Below, in pieces: positions 25,911 through 35,891 of a DNA stretch of 64,000 nucleotides. Source of the stretch: Primorskyibacter flagellatus. GTDB lineage: Bacteria; Pseudomonadota; Alphaproteobacteria; Rhodobacterales; Rhodobacteraceae. Position numbers and translations under genes: made by a program. Where the stretch lies: the NCBI RefSeq assembly GCF_014638275.1, contig NZ_BMFJ01000001.1, positions 1,042,338-1,106,337 of the forward strand, given 5' to 3'. Position 1 is the stretch's first letter. Each line of letters begins with the position of its first letter. A model generated the notes under the pieces. The model was given only the letters and a program-made list of their open reading frames with translations. It ran no database searches and was not told where the DNA came from.

Positions 25911-26501
25911 ATGGGAACAGTGCTTCTCGCGGATGATCACGAACTGGTCCGCGAAACCATTGCAGCCTTCCTGCGGCAGAACGGCGGGCATGAGGTCGTG
26001 TCCGTGGGGACCTTCGCCGAGGTCGAGAGCGCGATCCGCGATCTGACCTTCAACCTGATCCTGCTGGACTACCGGATGCCGGGGATGGCCGCGCTTGACG
26101 GTGTGCGGACCGTCGTCGCCACGGTGCCGGACGTTCCGGTGGCGCTGATCTCGGGCGCGGCAAGCCCGGAGGTCGCGCGGCAGGCGATGGAGCTGGGCGC
26201 GCACGGGTTCCTTCCCAAGACGCTTGCCCCCGCGGATCTGGTGGAGGCGGTCGACATCCTGATGTCCGGAGAGATCTACCTGCCCGAGGACGCGGTGGCC
26301 GACATGACCCACGGGCTCACCCCGCGCGAGGTAGAGGTCGTGCGCGGCATTGCGGGGGGCAAGTCCAACAAGGAAATTGCACGGGATCTCGGGGTGCAGG
26401 AGGTGACGGTGAAGCTTCACGTCAAGACCCTGTCCCGAAAGCTTGGCGCGCGCAACCGCACCCATGCGGCCATGCGCGCGCGCGACCTTGGGCTCGTCTG
26501 A
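25911..26501 (+). CDS. LuxR/NarL-type response regulator
   Basis: 196 aa. Receiver domain with D53 in LILLDYRMPG and K101-type lysine in GFLPKTL, then an HTH near 132-190 with LTPREVEVVRGIAGGKSNKEIARDLGVQEVTVKLHVK. The ATG at 25911 follows GGAGGG. It is divergent from the hybrid kinase operon and is the likely phosphate acceptor of its Hpt. Target promoters are not known. Confidence 0.93.
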   Translation: MGTVLLADDHELVRETIAAFLRQNGGHEVVSVGTFAEVESAIRDLTFNLILLDYRMPGMAALDGVRTVVATVPDVPVALISGAASPEVARQAMELGAHGFLPKTLAPADLVEAVDILMSGEIYLPEDAVADMTHGLTPREVEVVRGIAGGKSNKEIARDLGVQEVTVKLHVKTLSRKLGARNRTHAAMRARDLGLV

Positions 26502-26623
26502 CACCGGTCAACCGGACGTGGTCCGTTTGGCTGTGCCCCGATTAAATCAATCTTCATTCCCGAACCGGATAAGGGGGCGATGGCGGTCGCGCCTTGCGGC
26601 CTTTCTGCGGGGAATTCAGGCCC

Positions 26624-29572
26624 ATGATCCGACTCGGGTTTGCGCTGAAGATGGTTCTGGCGCTGGTGTTGCTCAGTGCCACGGCGCTCTCGGTGATGGG
26701 GGTTCTGACCTATCGCGATGCCCGCACCCGTCTGACGGAGGACGGGCGCGCCGCGCTGCTCAGGTTGGCGGTGGTGGACGCGACGGAAGTCGCGGGCGTG
26801 GCGAAGCGGGCCGAGGGTGATCTTGCATTCTACGCGGGCACGGGGCCGGTGCTGACCGCACTCAGGGATTTCGACGCAGGATGGCAGTTGATGCCCGACG
26901 CGGGCGCGCTGGCGAAAGCGCGCGCTGCGCCAGAAACTGCCCCTGCGCGTGCGTCGCGGTATCTTCGCGCCGTCCGTGTCCACGATGCCGTATTGCGCGA
27001 CCTCGCCCGGCGGAGCCGGTTCTCCGATATCAGCCTGTTCGACCGGACCGGGACACAGGTCTTCAGCACGGGCTCCGGCACGGCGCTCATTGCGTCCGAT
27101 CCGTCCGTGATGGCAGTTCTGGAGGGCGATGTCCGGTCGGTCGTGGTGTCGGATTTCGACGCCGGGAATGACGGGATGATCGCGCGTATGGCGGCCCCGA
27201 TCCGGGACGGAACGGGTGAGGTGATCGGCGTCCTCGGCGCGGGTTTCCCGGTGGTCTTGCTGGAGGAAGCGCTCGCCAGGCTGGCGTCATCCGATGGCCG
27301 GATGGTGGCACATCTGCTGTCCCGGGACGGCGGCATGGTCACGGCTCAGGGGCCGGGGGTGCCTGCGGTTCTGACATCAGAGGATCTGAGCCTTGCAAGC
27401 GCGGGCGAATCCCGGACCGTCACGCTGGACCGCGCTGAACCGACGCTGGCGGGCGTTGCCCCGGCGCGGTTCTTCGGGCGGACCTGGCTGGCAGTGGTCG
27501 AACAGTCGGAACGGAGCCTGACCGAGCCCGCGCGCAACCTTGCACGGGGATCGGCGCTGCGCGGCGCGGCCTTGCTTGCGGCCATCACGCTGGCCGCCTG
27601 CCTGCTTGGCCGCCACCTCGTTGCGCCTGTGAGAGCGCACACAGACGGACTGGAGGCGTTGCGGAAGGGAGAATACGACGCTCCGTCCCCGGGGCAGGGC
27701 GAAGTCGGGGTCATGGGGCGCATGGCGACGGCGATGGAAGAACTGAGAAGGACGCTGCTCCGGGCCAGGGACGACCACTCCGTCGGACAGAGCCGCGGTG
27801 CCGCGCTGCAGGCAACTTCCGCCGCGCTGATGATGACCGATGCGGAGTTCAACATCGTCTATCTCAACCCCTCATTGGTGCGTCTCCTGGAAGACCGCGC
27901 CGAGGACCTGCGTACCGTCATGGACGGGACCGACCCACGCTCATTGATCGGGGAAAACATGGACCGGTTTCACCGGATGCCCGCGATGGTCTGCGCCCGC
28001 CTCAGCGATCCCGCAAACCTGCCGCTGACGACCGATATTCCCACCGGATCCGCACTCATCCAGCTCAAGGTCGATGCCATTGCACAGGCCGATGGCACGA
28101 CCTCCGGTCTGGTGATCGAGTGGAGCGATGTGACCGATCTGCGGCGCAACCAGGCCGTACTGCATGCCATCGAAACAAATCACGCCAAGGCCGAATTCGA
28201 CCTGGGGGGACAGTTGGTCCGATGCAATGATCCGTTCCGAACCGCCTGCGCGGCGAAGGGGATCAATGTGGCGGGCTTGTCCCTACGCCGCGACGTTCAA
28301 GGTTGGAATGACGGCAGGGATGGGGCTGCCATAGGCGAAGAGGTGGCATCAGGCGTCGCGTGGACCGGGAAGGTCCGCATTGGTCCGGCAAACGATCCCG
28401 TCGTCCTTGCCGGCGGGATGTTTCCCGTGCTGAACCGCGCCAGACAGCCGACCGGTGCCGTCTTTATCGGTACTGACGAAACCGTGGCAGAGCGGTCTCT
28501 GATCGCCGCCCAGACCCGACGCGCCGAGATGGAGGAGGCGCAGACTCGGGTAGTGGACGCGCTCAGGGTCGGTCTGACGGCGATTTCCTCCGGCGACCTC
28601 ACCCGGCGTCTGACGCGTGAGTTTTCAGAGGAATACGATCAACTCCGCCTGGATTACAACGCGTCAGCCGACAACCTCACCGACGCCATGCGCGCCATTG
28701 CAGAGGAAACGGTGTCGATGCGCCTTGAAACGGCGGAAATCGTGAACGCGTCGGATGACCTCGCCCGCCGGACGGAGAGCCAGGCGCTGACCCTTCAGGA
28801 TACCGCGGCCAGCCTCGATGCGCTGACGCTGAGCGTGGCGGAGACCGCAAAGAGCACCGCCCGCGCCAGCACATTGGTCGGCGAGGCCAGGGCGCGCGCC
28901 GAAACCTCCGGTCGCATCGTGGAGTCTGCCGAAAAAGCCATGTCCGAAATCGCCACATCCTCCGGCGAGGTCGTGAAGATCGTCGGGGTGATCGAGGACA
29001 TTGCGTTCCAGACCAACCTCCTTGCGCTGAATGCCGGGGTCGAAGCCGCACGCGCCGGAGAGGCCGGGCGCGGGTTCGCCGTTGTCGCCACGGAGGTGCG
29101 CGGCCTGGCGCAACGGTGTTCAAACGCGGCCGCTGAAATCGGGACGCTGATCGGTCGCTCCAGCCAGCATGTTGCACAGGGGGTGGACCTCGTCTCCGAA
29201 ACGGGGGAGGCGCTGAACTCCATCGTGACCGCCATCAGCGAAGTCTCTGCCTTCATCGAAAGCCTCGCGAGGGCGGGCGATGAGCAAAGCCAGGGTCTCA
29301 TGCAGGTCAACGCCGCCGTGACCAGAATCGATCAGGCTACGCAGCAGAACGCGGCCATGTTCGAGGAGACGACATCAGCAGCCCATGCACTGGCATCACG
29401 GGCGGAGAGCCTTACGGTTTCGATCGGGCGGTTCGACATCGGCGATGTGGACGGGACTTGGGAAAGTGGAAAATCGCCGGCTTCTTCTCAACTTGGCAGG
29501 ACCGGTTCATTGCGGAATTCGACAGTTGCCTCGGTCGAACAGCTGAATAGCCTCTCGGGGACATCGAGATGA
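26624..29572 (+). CDS. Methyl-accepting chemotaxis protein with two PAS domains
   Basis: 982 aa. TM1 about 7-29, a large periplasmic Cache-like domain (about 40-300), TM2 about 312-335 with HAMP (about 336-385), two PAS-like domains (395-510 and 515-630), a second HAMP-like segment (642-690), and the MCP signalling domain with the tip [26 protein letters not shown] near 790-815. It should sense an extracytoplasmic ligand and possibly redox or an internal ligand via PAS. No C-terminal CheR-binding pentapeptide is seen. The cheB start overlaps its end by 4 bp. Confidence 0.94.
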   Translation: MIRLGFALKMVLALVLLSATALSVMGVLTYRDARTRLTEDGRAALLRLAVVDATEVAGVAKRAEGDLAFYAGTGPVLTALRDFDAGWQLMPDAGALAKARAAPETAPARASRYLRAVRVHDAVLRDLARRSRFSDISLFDRTGTQVFSTGSGTALIASDPSVMAVLEGDVRSVVVSDFDAGNDGMIARMAAPIRDGTGEVIGVLGAGFPVVLLEEALARLASSDGRMVAHLLSRDGGMVTAQGPGVPAVLTSEDLSLASAGESRTVTLDRAEPTLAGVAPARFFGRTWLAVVEQSERSLTEPARNLARGSALRGAALLAAITLAACLLGRHLVAPVRAHTDGLEALRKGEYDAPSPGQGEVGVMGRMATAMEELRRTLLRARDDHSVGQSRGAALQATSAALMMTDAEFNIVYLNPSLVRLLEDRAEDLRTVMDGTDPRSLIGENMDRFHRMPAMVCARLSDPANLPLTTDIPTGSALIQLKVDAIAQADGTTSGLVIEWSDVTDLRRNQAVLHAIETNHAKAEFDLGGQLVRCNDPFRTACAAKGINVAGLSLRRDVQGWNDGRDGAAIGEEVASGVAWTGKVRIGPANDPVVLAGGMFPVLNRARQPTGAVFIGTDETVAERSLIAAQTRRAEMEEAQTRVVDALRVGLTAISSGDLTRRLTREFSEEYDQLRLDYNASADNLTDAMRAIAEETVSMRLETAEIVNASDDLARRTESQALTLQDTAASLDALTLSVAETAKSTARASTLVGEARARAETSGRIVESAEKAMSEIATSSGEVVKIVGVIEDIAFQTNLLALNAGVEAARAGEAGRGFAVVATEVRGLAQRCSNAAAEIGTLIGRSSQHVAQGVDLVSETGEALNSIVTAISEVSAFIESLARAGDEQSQGLMQVNAAVTRIDQATQQNAAMFEETTSAAHALASRAESLTVSIGRFDIGDVDGTWESGKSPASSQLGRTGSLRNSTVASVEQLNSLSGTSR

Positions 29573-30288
29573 CAGCATTCTCGTTCGGGGCGGCTGCGAT
29601 TGTGCCCACAGAAAAAGTTCTGGCTCCGTCCGATGCCGTTGGTCTGTCACCGGTCGGAGAAGGTCCGATGACAAAGTGGAACCGGATTGTCCTCATCGGC
29701 GCGTCGACAGGCGGCGCTTCGGCATTCGAGGTACTTCTGCGGGACCTGCCCGCCGATTGTCCCCCGATTGTCTTCGTTCTGCACATGCCCGCCCCTCACG
29801 TTAAACGGTTCATCGAACGACTGGATCGAACCTACGATCAGTCAGTTCTGCCGGCAGAAAACGGAGTTCGCCTGTTGCCTGGCCGGGTGCTGGTCGCGCC
29901 GGGCGGACTGCATACCGCAGTGCACCGGGTGCCGGATGGCTTTGCATGCGTCGAAGTCGCCGGACCGGCGCGCCACGGATTCCGTCCTTCCGTGGACGAC
30001 CTGTTCCTGTCAGCCGTTGGTTTCGCTCCGAATGTGCTCGGGATCATCATGACAGGTCTCGGGCGGGATGGAGCGGAAGGCCTTCGTCAATTGCGTTCAC
30101 ACGGTGCGATCACGATCGGTCAGGACCGGGCCAGTTGCACCGTATTCGGGATGCCACGCGCCGCTGCGGAACTCGGGGCGGTGATGCATATGCTCCCGCT
30201 TTCCGAAATTCCTCGCGCGATGTGCAGGTTCTCCCGGACAAAGATGCCTGGCTTGCCGTATGACACCGAAAGCGGGATTGTTGAATGA
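29569..30288 (+). CDS. cheB: Receiver-less CheB-type methylesterase/deamidase
   Basis: 239 aa. It consists of the CheB catalytic domain alone: S46 in GASTGG, H72 in VLHM and D167 in MTGLGRDG form the expected triad. E. coli-type CheB is about 350 aa with an N-terminal receiver; here only about 35 residues precede the catalytic domain, none with a receiver signature. Demethylation or deamidation of chemoreceptors would not be controlled by CheA phosphorylation in the usual way. Overlaps cheD by 4 bp. Confidence 0.9.
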   Translation: MTAFSFGAAAIVPTEKVLAPSDAVGLSPVGEGPMTKWNRIVLIGASTGGASAFEVLLRDLPADCPPIVFVLHMPAPHVKRFIERLDRTYDQSVLPAENGVRLLPGRVLVAPGGLHTAVHRVPDGFACVEVAGPARHGFRPSVDDLFLSAVGFAPNVLGIIMTGLGRDGAEGLRQLRSHGAITIGQDRASCTVFGMPRAAAELGAVMHMLPLSEIPRAMCRFSRTKMPGLPYDTESGIVE

Positions 30289-30800
30289 CGGGACGGCAGA
30301 TCAGCATCACGCAGGGTGAATTCGCGGTATCAGCTGAACCGGGCTCTGTAATTTCGACGATATTGGGTTCCTGCGTGTCGACCTGTTTATGGGATGAGGC
30401 AGCCCATGTTGGCGGTATGAACCACATCCTCGTTGCCCAGGTCAGCGTGGGCGGTGTCGATTGCGATTTCGCGGGCGTGAACGCAATGGAACTGCTGATC
30501 AACGGTCTGATCCGGCGTGGTGCAAACCGGGCGAACCTGCGTGCAAAGGTTTTCGGCGGGGCCCGCATGATTTCCGGCCTGTCCGACATCGGAGATTCAA
30601 ACGGGCGGTTCGCGCTCGATTTTCTGAGCAGGGAAGGCATACCCTGCATCGGCCATTCCATCGGCGGTGCCTCCGCGAGGCACATCCGTTTCTTTCCGAC
30701 GGAAGGTCGGGTGATGCAGAAAACGGTCGCACCGGTCAAGGATCTGATCGAGGTGCCTGCACAATCGCGCGTGGAAAGAAACGGCGTGGAGCTTTTCTAA
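30285..30800 (+). CDS. cheD: Chemoreceptor glutamine deamidase CheD
   Basis: 171 aa with the CheD catalytic Cys-His arrangement: C30 in ILGSCVSTCLWD and H47 in GGMNHILV, followed by the RAKVFGGARM block. CheD deamidates specific receptor glutamines and in some bacteria interacts with CheC; no cheC is present. Coupled to cheB by an ATGA overlap. It faces the minus-strand chemotaxis operon. Confidence 0.93.
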   Translation: MTGRQISITQGEFAVSAEPGSVISTILGSCVSTCLWDEAAHVGGMNHILVAQVSVGGVDCDFAGVNAMELLINGLIRRGANRANLRAKVFGGARMISGLSDIGDSNGRFALDFLSREGIPCIGHSIGGASARHIRFFPTEGRVMQKTVAPVKDLIEVPAQSRVERNGVELF

Positions 30801-30885
30801 GGTTTCCATCTGCGCCGTGCAGTCCGAGTAGGCGGGCCGTCTGACGCGGGACCGGGAAACCGGCCGCGCGGCGCCTAAGGCTGTA

Positions 30886-31257
30886 TCATAACCAGATATC
30901 CTGCCCGTGCTCGACGTCCGATATGGACGTCTGTTGCAAGCCGACGAGGCTGCGCTGCATATCGACCAGGTTCTGTAGATCGTGAATGCCGATGGATGTC
31001 CCATCCTTCCATTGCACCATCGGTGCGGCATGGTCCAGCACTCTGGCAATATCGCTAAGGGACTGCCTGGAACGGTCGAGGTGCTGCAGAGACAGGATCG
31101 CTTGCGCCGGCAACTCGGGCTGATGCTCCAGTTCCCTGCCAAGGCTTTCCTCCAGTTCATGTACCGTTTGCCTCAGTCGGTCGAGTTGGGCGGACATGGC
31201 ACCGATTAGCCTTTCCGCACTGAGAGGTATCACGCTGTCCGTCGGTCTATCAGTCAC
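30886..31257 (-). CDS. Unassigned last gene of the chemotaxis operon
   Basis: 123 aa, no signal peptide, membrane segment or cysteine. Helical, with a heptad-like N-terminal region (LIGAMSAQLDRLRQTVHELEESLGRELEH, about 17-45) suggesting a coiled coil and a C-terminal segment ending SDVEHGQDIWL. I do not recognise a family. Its start overlaps the cheY stop (ATGA), so it is the seventh gene of the che operon; by position it could be a phosphatase or CheZ-like factor, but no motif supports that. Confidence 0.7.
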   Translation of the reverse strand: MTDRPTDSVIPLSAERLIGAMSAQLDRLRQTVHELEESLGRELEHQPELPAQAILSLQHLDRSRQSLSDIARVLDHAAPMVQWKDGTSIGIHDLQNLVDMQRSLVGLQQTSISDVEHGQDIWL

Positions 31258-31640
31258 AGGCGGCCGACCACGGTCTCGATGCAGGCGCGCAGATCCTGTG
31301 GTTCGAACGGCTTTTTCAGGAAGTTGTTCATTCCGTATTTCCGCCCTTGCTCAATGATCGCCTTGTCCGCCTTCCCGGTAATCAGGATGAAACCGACGCC
31401 TTTCGTCCGCGCGCCCGTTCGTAGTTTCTGCAGCAATTGAAGACCGTCCATTCCGGGCATGTTGTAATCCGAAATGACAAGGTGAACCGGCCGCGCCTCA
31501 AGCGCTTTCAAGGCGGCGGGACCGTCAGCTGTGCTGGCGACGTCGCGCACGCCGAATGCGTCAAGGGCCTGGGTGATCAGCCCGCGGCTGGTCGACATGT
31601 CGTCGACGACCATGATCCGGATCTGGTCACGCAGTGCCAT
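31254..31640 (-). CDS. Single-domain response regulator, CheY-like (second copy)
   Basis: 128 aa. Acidic pair D13-D14, phosphoacceptor D58 (ISDYNMPGMDG), T in LITGKAD and K109 in LKKPFEP. It is the more typical CheY here by downstream position. It overlaps cheR by 14 bp and the unassigned last gene by 4 bp. A second CheY-like protein is at the front of the operon, so one may drive the motor and the other act as a phosphate sink; this is inference. Confidence 0.93.
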   Translation of the reverse strand: MALRDQIRIMVVDDMSTSRGLITQALDAFGVRDVASTADGPAALKALEARPVHLVISDYNMPGMDGLQLLQKLRTGARTKGVGFILITGKADKAIIEQGRKYGMNNFLKKPFEPQDLRACIETVVGRL

Positions 31641-32526
31641 ACGGCTCCTCCTTTTCTATTGCCTGTTGGACTGTCGTTGTGTTTGCCGCCTGAGGTCTGT
31701 ACGCCGTCATGCCAACAGTGCGGAACCGACGGCTGTAGCTGTCCGACACGCGTTCCGAGTGCCCGAGGAAGAGCCAACCGTCCGGGCGCAGCGCGGCCTC
31801 GAACCGCGGCCAGAGTGAGTTTTGCGTTTCCGAGTCGAAATAGATCACGACGTTTCGGCAGAAGATGATGTCGAACCGCGTCCGCATGGGCCATGGATTG
31901 AAGAGATTGAGCTCCCGGAAACGGACGAGTTTCCGAACGGTGTCATTGACCGAAAACTGATTTGCGGCTTCATGGAGGTGCCGGGCCGCCATTGGTTCGG
32001 GAATGGTCGTGATCTGATTTTCCGAATATCGACCAGCCGCGGCAGTTTCGAGGATGCGCGGGTCTATGTCCGTCGCGAGAATGAGCGTGTCCAGAGCGGC
32101 CAGTTCAGGCGCGTGTTCGAGAATGGTCATCGCGATGGAATACGGTTCCTGCCCGCTCGAACAGCCGGCGGACCAGATGCGCACACTTTTGCCTTCCCGG
32201 GCACGGGTCGCGAGTTCGGGCAGAACCTGTTCGCGCAGCATCTCAAAATGATGATTCTCACGGAAAAAATGCGAAACGTTTGTCGTCAGGGCAGATAGCA
32301 TCTGTCGGCGCTCCCCCACCCCGTCGGCGCTTGCCACAAAACTGGCGTACTGGTCGTAGGTCTCCAGTCCGAGTTCCGCCAGTCGCGGACGTAGGCGGGA
32401 CTGGACCATGTTCAACTTGTTCGGCGGCATCACCAGCCCGGCCTCCGCCTTGGCCAGGGCGGCGATGCCGGCGAAAGCGGCTGCGCTCATACTCTGGACG
32501 GTCCGATGTCCTGCGGGGTCCGTCAT
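31627..32526 (-). CDS. cheR: Chemoreceptor methyltransferase CheR
   Basis: 299 aa. N-terminal helical domain, then a SAM-binding domain with IWSAGCSSGQEPYSIAM near 119-135, ILATDID, and FDIIFCRNVVIYF. It methylates receptor glutamates. The ATG at 32526 overlaps the cheW stop by 4 bp. No TPR extension. Confidence 0.96.
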   Translation of the reverse strand: MTDPAGHRTVQSMSAAAFAGIAALAKAEAGLVMPPNKLNMVQSRLRPRLAELGLETYDQYASFVASADGVGERRQMLSALTTNVSHFFRENHHFEMLREQVLPELATRAREGKSVRIWSAGCSSGQEPYSIAMTILEHAPELAALDTLILATDIDPRILETAAAGRYSENQITTIPEPMAARHLHEAANQFSVNDTVRKLVRFRELNLFNPWPMRTRFDIIFCRNVVIYFDSETQNSLWPRFEAALRPDGWLFLGHSERVSDSYSRRFRTVGMTAYRPQAANTTTVQQAIEKEEPYGTA

Positions 32527-32981
32527 GCGGCGTCTTCTGTCAGGGAGGGGACGACCGAGGCAAGGTCGAGCACCCGGACCAGTCGTTCGTCGATGACCGT
32601 CAGCGCGCGCACCACCGACATCTGCGGATCGGATGCGAGGTCGGGTGGCGGCTGCAGGTCGTCCTCTGTCATGGCGACGATGTCTGAGACGGCGTCGACC
32701 AGCAACCCGGTGAGTGTGTCACCAAGTTTGACGACGATGATCACGTTGCGATCCGTGGTTTCCCGCGCCCCGAGGTTGAGCCGCCGGGCCAGGTCCATCA
32801 CTGGCAGGACGGTGCCGCGCAGATTGATGACTCCCCGCATGTAGTCGGGTGCGTGGGGCATCGGTGTCGTTCGGGTCCAGCCCCGGATTTCCCTGACGGA
32901 CATGATGTCGAGCGAGTATTCCTGGTCCGCGACGCGGAAGGTCAGGAGTTCGAGGGCGGATGTGTTCGTCAGCTCATTCAT
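32523..32981 (-). CDS. cheW: Chemotaxis coupling protein CheW
   Basis: 152 aa CheW domain (LTFRVADQEYSLDIMSVREI, ... GVINLRGTVLPVMDLARRL). It links receptors to CheA. The ATG at 32981 overlaps the cheA stop; an upstream TTG at 32987 is possible but unnecessary. Confidence 0.96.
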   Translation of the reverse strand: MNELTNTSALELLTFRVADQEYSLDIMSVREIRGWTRTTPMPHAPDYMRGVINLRGTVLPVMDLARRLNLGARETTDRNVIIVVKLGDTLTGLLVDAVSDIVAMTEDDLQPPPDLASDPQMSVVRALTVIDERLVRVLDLASVVPSLTEDAA

Positions 32982-35130
32982 TGGCAATCAGGCTTTCCAT
33001 TTGAGCAATGTCGGGCATAGGGGTCTGGCCGCTGGCGGCGATGATGTCGGCCGGGTCGAGGATGAGGGCGATGCGACCGTCACCGAGGATGGTTGCCGCC
33101 GCGATACCGGGGGCGCGGTAGAAGCTGTCGTCGAGCCCCTTGATGACGACCTGCCGCTGGTCCTGAATGCCATCGATCACCAGCGCCGCGCGTGCCCCGT
33201 CTTCGAGCGAGATGAGCAGGACGATGGCACCGTCCTGTGACTCTCTCGGGCTGCGGTAGCCGAGCATCACGCCGAGATCGTAGAGCGGGACAAATCCGCC
33301 GCGCACCCGGACGACATAGGCGCCGGGGCGCAGCATCTGAACATCGTCGGGGCCAACGCTGAGCGTTTCGACGACGACGTTAAGCGGCAGGACGAGGGTT
33401 TCGCCGGCGACATTGATGACCATGCCGTCAAGTACGGCGAGGGTCAGGGGCAAGCTGATGGAAAACTTCGTGCCTTTGCCCTTTTCCGACTGGATGGTGA
33501 TGCGCCCGCCAAGCTGCTGGATGGAGGTCTTGACCACGTCCATGCCGACGCCGCGTCCGGAAAGGTCCGAGATCTCGCTCGCCGTGGAAAAACCGGGCAG
33601 GAACAGCAGGTTGTCGATCTCTCCGTCGCTCAATACGGCATCCTGGGAAATCAGGCCTTTGGACTTGGCGATGCTGAGCACCCTGGGCCGGTTGATGCCC
33701 GCGCCGTCGTCTGCAACCTCGATGAAGACGCGTCCGGATCGGTGAGCGGCGGTCAGGCGGATTTCCCCGACCGGGTTCTTGTTGGTCGCGATCCGGTTCT
33801 CTGTTTGTTCGAGGCCGTGGTCGACAGCGTTGCGGATCATGTGCGTCAGGGGGTCGGCGAGGCGTTCGATGACGGTCTTGTCGACCTCCGTCGCCTCGCC
33901 TTCCGCGATCAGCCGCACGTCCTTTCGCACCGCGGCAGAGGCTTCGCGGACAATCCGGGACATACGCTGGAAGAGGGATTTGACGGGCTGGGCCCGGATC
34001 ATCATCACGCTGTCCTGGATGTCGCGGGTGAGGCGCTGGAATTCCTCAAGCCCGTTCATGGCATCGGAATGGGGAGAGAGACCGGCCTGATCGAGACTTT
34101 GCGCGAGCATCGCCTGGTTGATGACCAGTTCCCCGACGAGGTTTACCAGCCGCTCGATCCGTTCCAGGTCGACGCGCACGATCGACTTGGCGCCGGAAGA
34201 TGCGGCGGTCGGGGTCTGTTTGCGAGATGGCTCCGCAGGGGCGGGGGCGACCGGGACGGGCGTTTCGGGGTCGGCGGCGTTTTCGGGCGGGTCTTCGGCA
34301 CCTGACTGTTCCGGGACGGCTTCCGGCTGAGGGTCGGGCAGGGGCGGCAGATCAATGTCCGGAGCGTTCGATGTGTCCGTGCGGGTGATCTCAAGATCGC
34401 AGAGACCTTCGACGAATTCGAAGACGGCGCGGATTTCGGCCTCGTCGATCTCGGCGTCCACGATGGCGGTCCAGGTGAAGTAGGGGGTTTCCGGCGCGAG
34501 TTCCTGAAGCCGGGGCAGGGTGGATGTGTCACAGGTAATGTCGGTCGCGCCGAGTGCAGCAAGGTTGCGAAGCAGTTTCTGGGGTTCGTTGCCGGTGGCA
34601 AACAGTTCCTGCCCCGGGCGGAAGACGACCCGAAAGGTCGGCGCGGACCCGCTTTCTTCGACGGCGGGGAGATCGAGGTCGAAGGAGACGCGCAGCGGCT
34701 GGAAGTCCTCTGCGGTGACTTCCTCTTCCTCCTCGTCACCGAGGAAGGCGTTCAGCGCGTCGACCAGCGCCTCACCCGCCGCTTCGTCGATGTCACTGCC
34801 GTCACGGCAGGTCCGGACGAGGTCGGAGAGATGGTCGGCGGCCTGAAAGAAGACCTTCTGTGCCTCCGCATCCGCGTGCAGGCGTCCGGCGCGCACCTCG
34901 TCCAGTACGGTTTCGTAGCGGTGCGCAAAACGGACCAACGGTTCCAGTCCGAATGCCCCGGCGCCACCTTTGATCGAATGCACCGCACGGAAGACGACGT
35001 TGATCGTTTCGGGGTCGTCCGCGCCGTCTTCGAGCTGTTGCAGCCCGTCCTGCAGCGCTTCCAGCAGTTCCTCGCATTCGATGAAGAAGGAGGCGCGGAT
35101 CTCTGCCATCGGGTCGTTGGTGTCGGTCAT
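32974..35130 (-). CDS. cheA: Chemotaxis histidine kinase CheA
   Basis: 718 aa. Hpt domain with H51 in AVHSIKGGAGAFG; a middle segment; an acidic/proline linker about 255-310; dimerisation helices then an ATPase domain (HMIRNAVDHG, DDGAGI, GRGVGMDVV) and a C-terminal CheW-like domain. It autophosphorylates and passes phosphate to CheY. The ATG at 35130 has GGGGG upstream; the frame's earlier start at 35202 lacks support. It lies 8 bp after the front cheY. Confidence 0.97.
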   Translation of the reverse strand: MTDTNDPMAEIRASFFIECEELLEALQDGLQQLEDGADDPETINVVFRAVHSIKGGAGAFGLEPLVRFAHRYETVLDEVRAGRLHADAEAQKVFFQAADHLSDLVRTCRDGSDIDEAAGEALVDALNAFLGDEEEEEVTAEDFQPLRVSFDLDLPAVEESGSAPTFRVVFRPGQELFATGNEPQKLLRNLAALGATDITCDTSTLPRLQELAPETPYFTWTAIVDAEIDEAEIRAVFEFVEGLCDLEITRTDTSNAPDIDLPPLPDPQPEAVPEQSGAEDPPENAADPETPVPVAPAPAEPSRKQTPTAASSGAKSIVRVDLERIERLVNLVGELVINQAMLAQSLDQAGLSPHSDAMNGLEEFQRLTRDIQDSVMMIRAQPVKSLFQRMSRIVREASAAVRKDVRLIAEGEATEVDKTVIERLADPLTHMIRNAVDHGLEQTENRIATNKNPVGEIRLTAAHRSGRVFIEVADDGAGINRPRVLSIAKSKGLISQDAVLSDGEIDNLLFLPGFSTASEISDLSGRGVGMDVVKTSIQQLGGRITIQSEKGKGTKFSISLPLTLAVLDGMVINVAGETLVLPLNVVVETLSVGPDDVQMLRPGAYVVRVRGGFVPLYDLGVMLGYRSPRESQDGAIVLLISLEDGARAALVIDGIQDQRQVVIKGLDDSFYRAPGIAAATILGDGRIALILDPADIIAASGQTPMPDIAQMESLIANE

Positions 35131-35138
35131 GCCGCCCC

Positions 35139-35504
35139 CTATCCGGTCACCAGTGTAAGGGCCTTGACCAGTTTCTCCGGGTCGAATGGCTTGACGATCC
35201 ATCCCGTCGCCCCGGCGCTGCGGGCGCGCTGCTTGAGTTCCGGGGCACTCTCAGTGGTCAGGACAAGGATCGGCGTCGCGCGGTGCGTGTCCTGCTGGCG
35301 GACCGCGTCGATAAAGCCGAAACCGTCCATGCGCGGCATGTTGATGTCGGTGATGATCGCGTCCGGCGCGATGTCGCGCAGGACCTCGACCCCATGCACG
35401 CCATCTTCGGCGAGGTGGACCTGGAAGCCGGCGGGTACAAGGCTCATCCGTATCATGTCGCGCATGGTGCGGCTGTCGTCGACGGCGAGCACGGTGACGG
35501 TCAT
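35139..35504 (-). CDS. cheY: CheY-like response regulator (front copy)
   Basis: 121 aa. D9-D10 acidic pair, D53 (ITDINMPRMDG), T83-type threonine in VLTTESA and K106 in VKPFDPEKL. It is the first CheY of the operon, between the STAS gene and cheA. Confidence 0.94.
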   Translation of the reverse strand: MTVTVLAVDDSRTMRDMIRMSLVPAGFQVHLAEDGVHGVEVLRDIAPDAIITDINMPRMDGFGFIDAVRQQDTHRATPILVLTTESAPELKQRARSAGATGWIVKPFDPEKLVKALTLVTG

Positions 35505-35776
35505 GCACCTGCCTCCGCCAGACTTTCGGGAGTGAAGCCGAGGTGGCTCAGTTGGTCGATGACGCGGTCGGGGGCGTTGACGAAAGACAGGCTGTGACCG
35601 TTTTCGCGCAGGCTGATTGCGGCGGCGGCGATGACCTGGGTGCAGAGCGCGCCGATCTGCATCACCTTGCCGGCGTCGAGCGTCAGATCGGCGTCCAGCC
35701 GTTCCGCCAAATCGGCGGCGAGGGCCGTGCTGGCGGACAGATCGAGCCGTGCGGGCAGAAGGTAAGGTTCACCCAT
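35501..35776 (-). CDS. STAS-domain protein
   Basis: 91 aa resembling STAS/anti-sigma-antagonist domains: DLSASTALAADLAERLDADLTLDAGKVMQIGALCTQVIAAAAISLRENG shows the strand-helix pattern but lacks an obvious phosphorylatable Ser-DxSG motif at the usual place. Such proteins often head alphaproteobacterial chemotaxis operons. The ATG at 35776 is preferred over one at 35797, which lacks a ribosome site. It is the first gene of the che operon and overlaps cheY by 4 bp. Confidence 0.85.
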   Translation of the reverse strand: MGEPYLLPARLDLSASTALAADLAERLDADLTLDAGKVMQIGALCTQVIAAAAISLRENGHSLSFVNAPDRVIDQLSHLGFTPESLAEAGA

Positions 35777-35777
35777 G

Positions 35778-35811
35778 GGCGTCCGCCTTCTGCACATTGA
35801 TGTCGGACGCC
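35778..35811 (-). promoter_or_regulatory. Inverted repeat before the chemotaxis operon
   Basis: GGCGTCCG (35778-35785) and CGGACGCC (35804-35811) form an 8-bp perfect inverted repeat with an 18-base loop directly upstream of the STAS start. A leader hairpin or operator; I cannot tell which. Confidence 0.35.
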
Positions 35812-35891
35812 ATGGCCCTGCTCTCCCTCTGCCGAAAGGTCAGGAGGGTGATAGGGGGGCGGGAGTTAAGGTGAGGTTACGCGGGCGGCAG

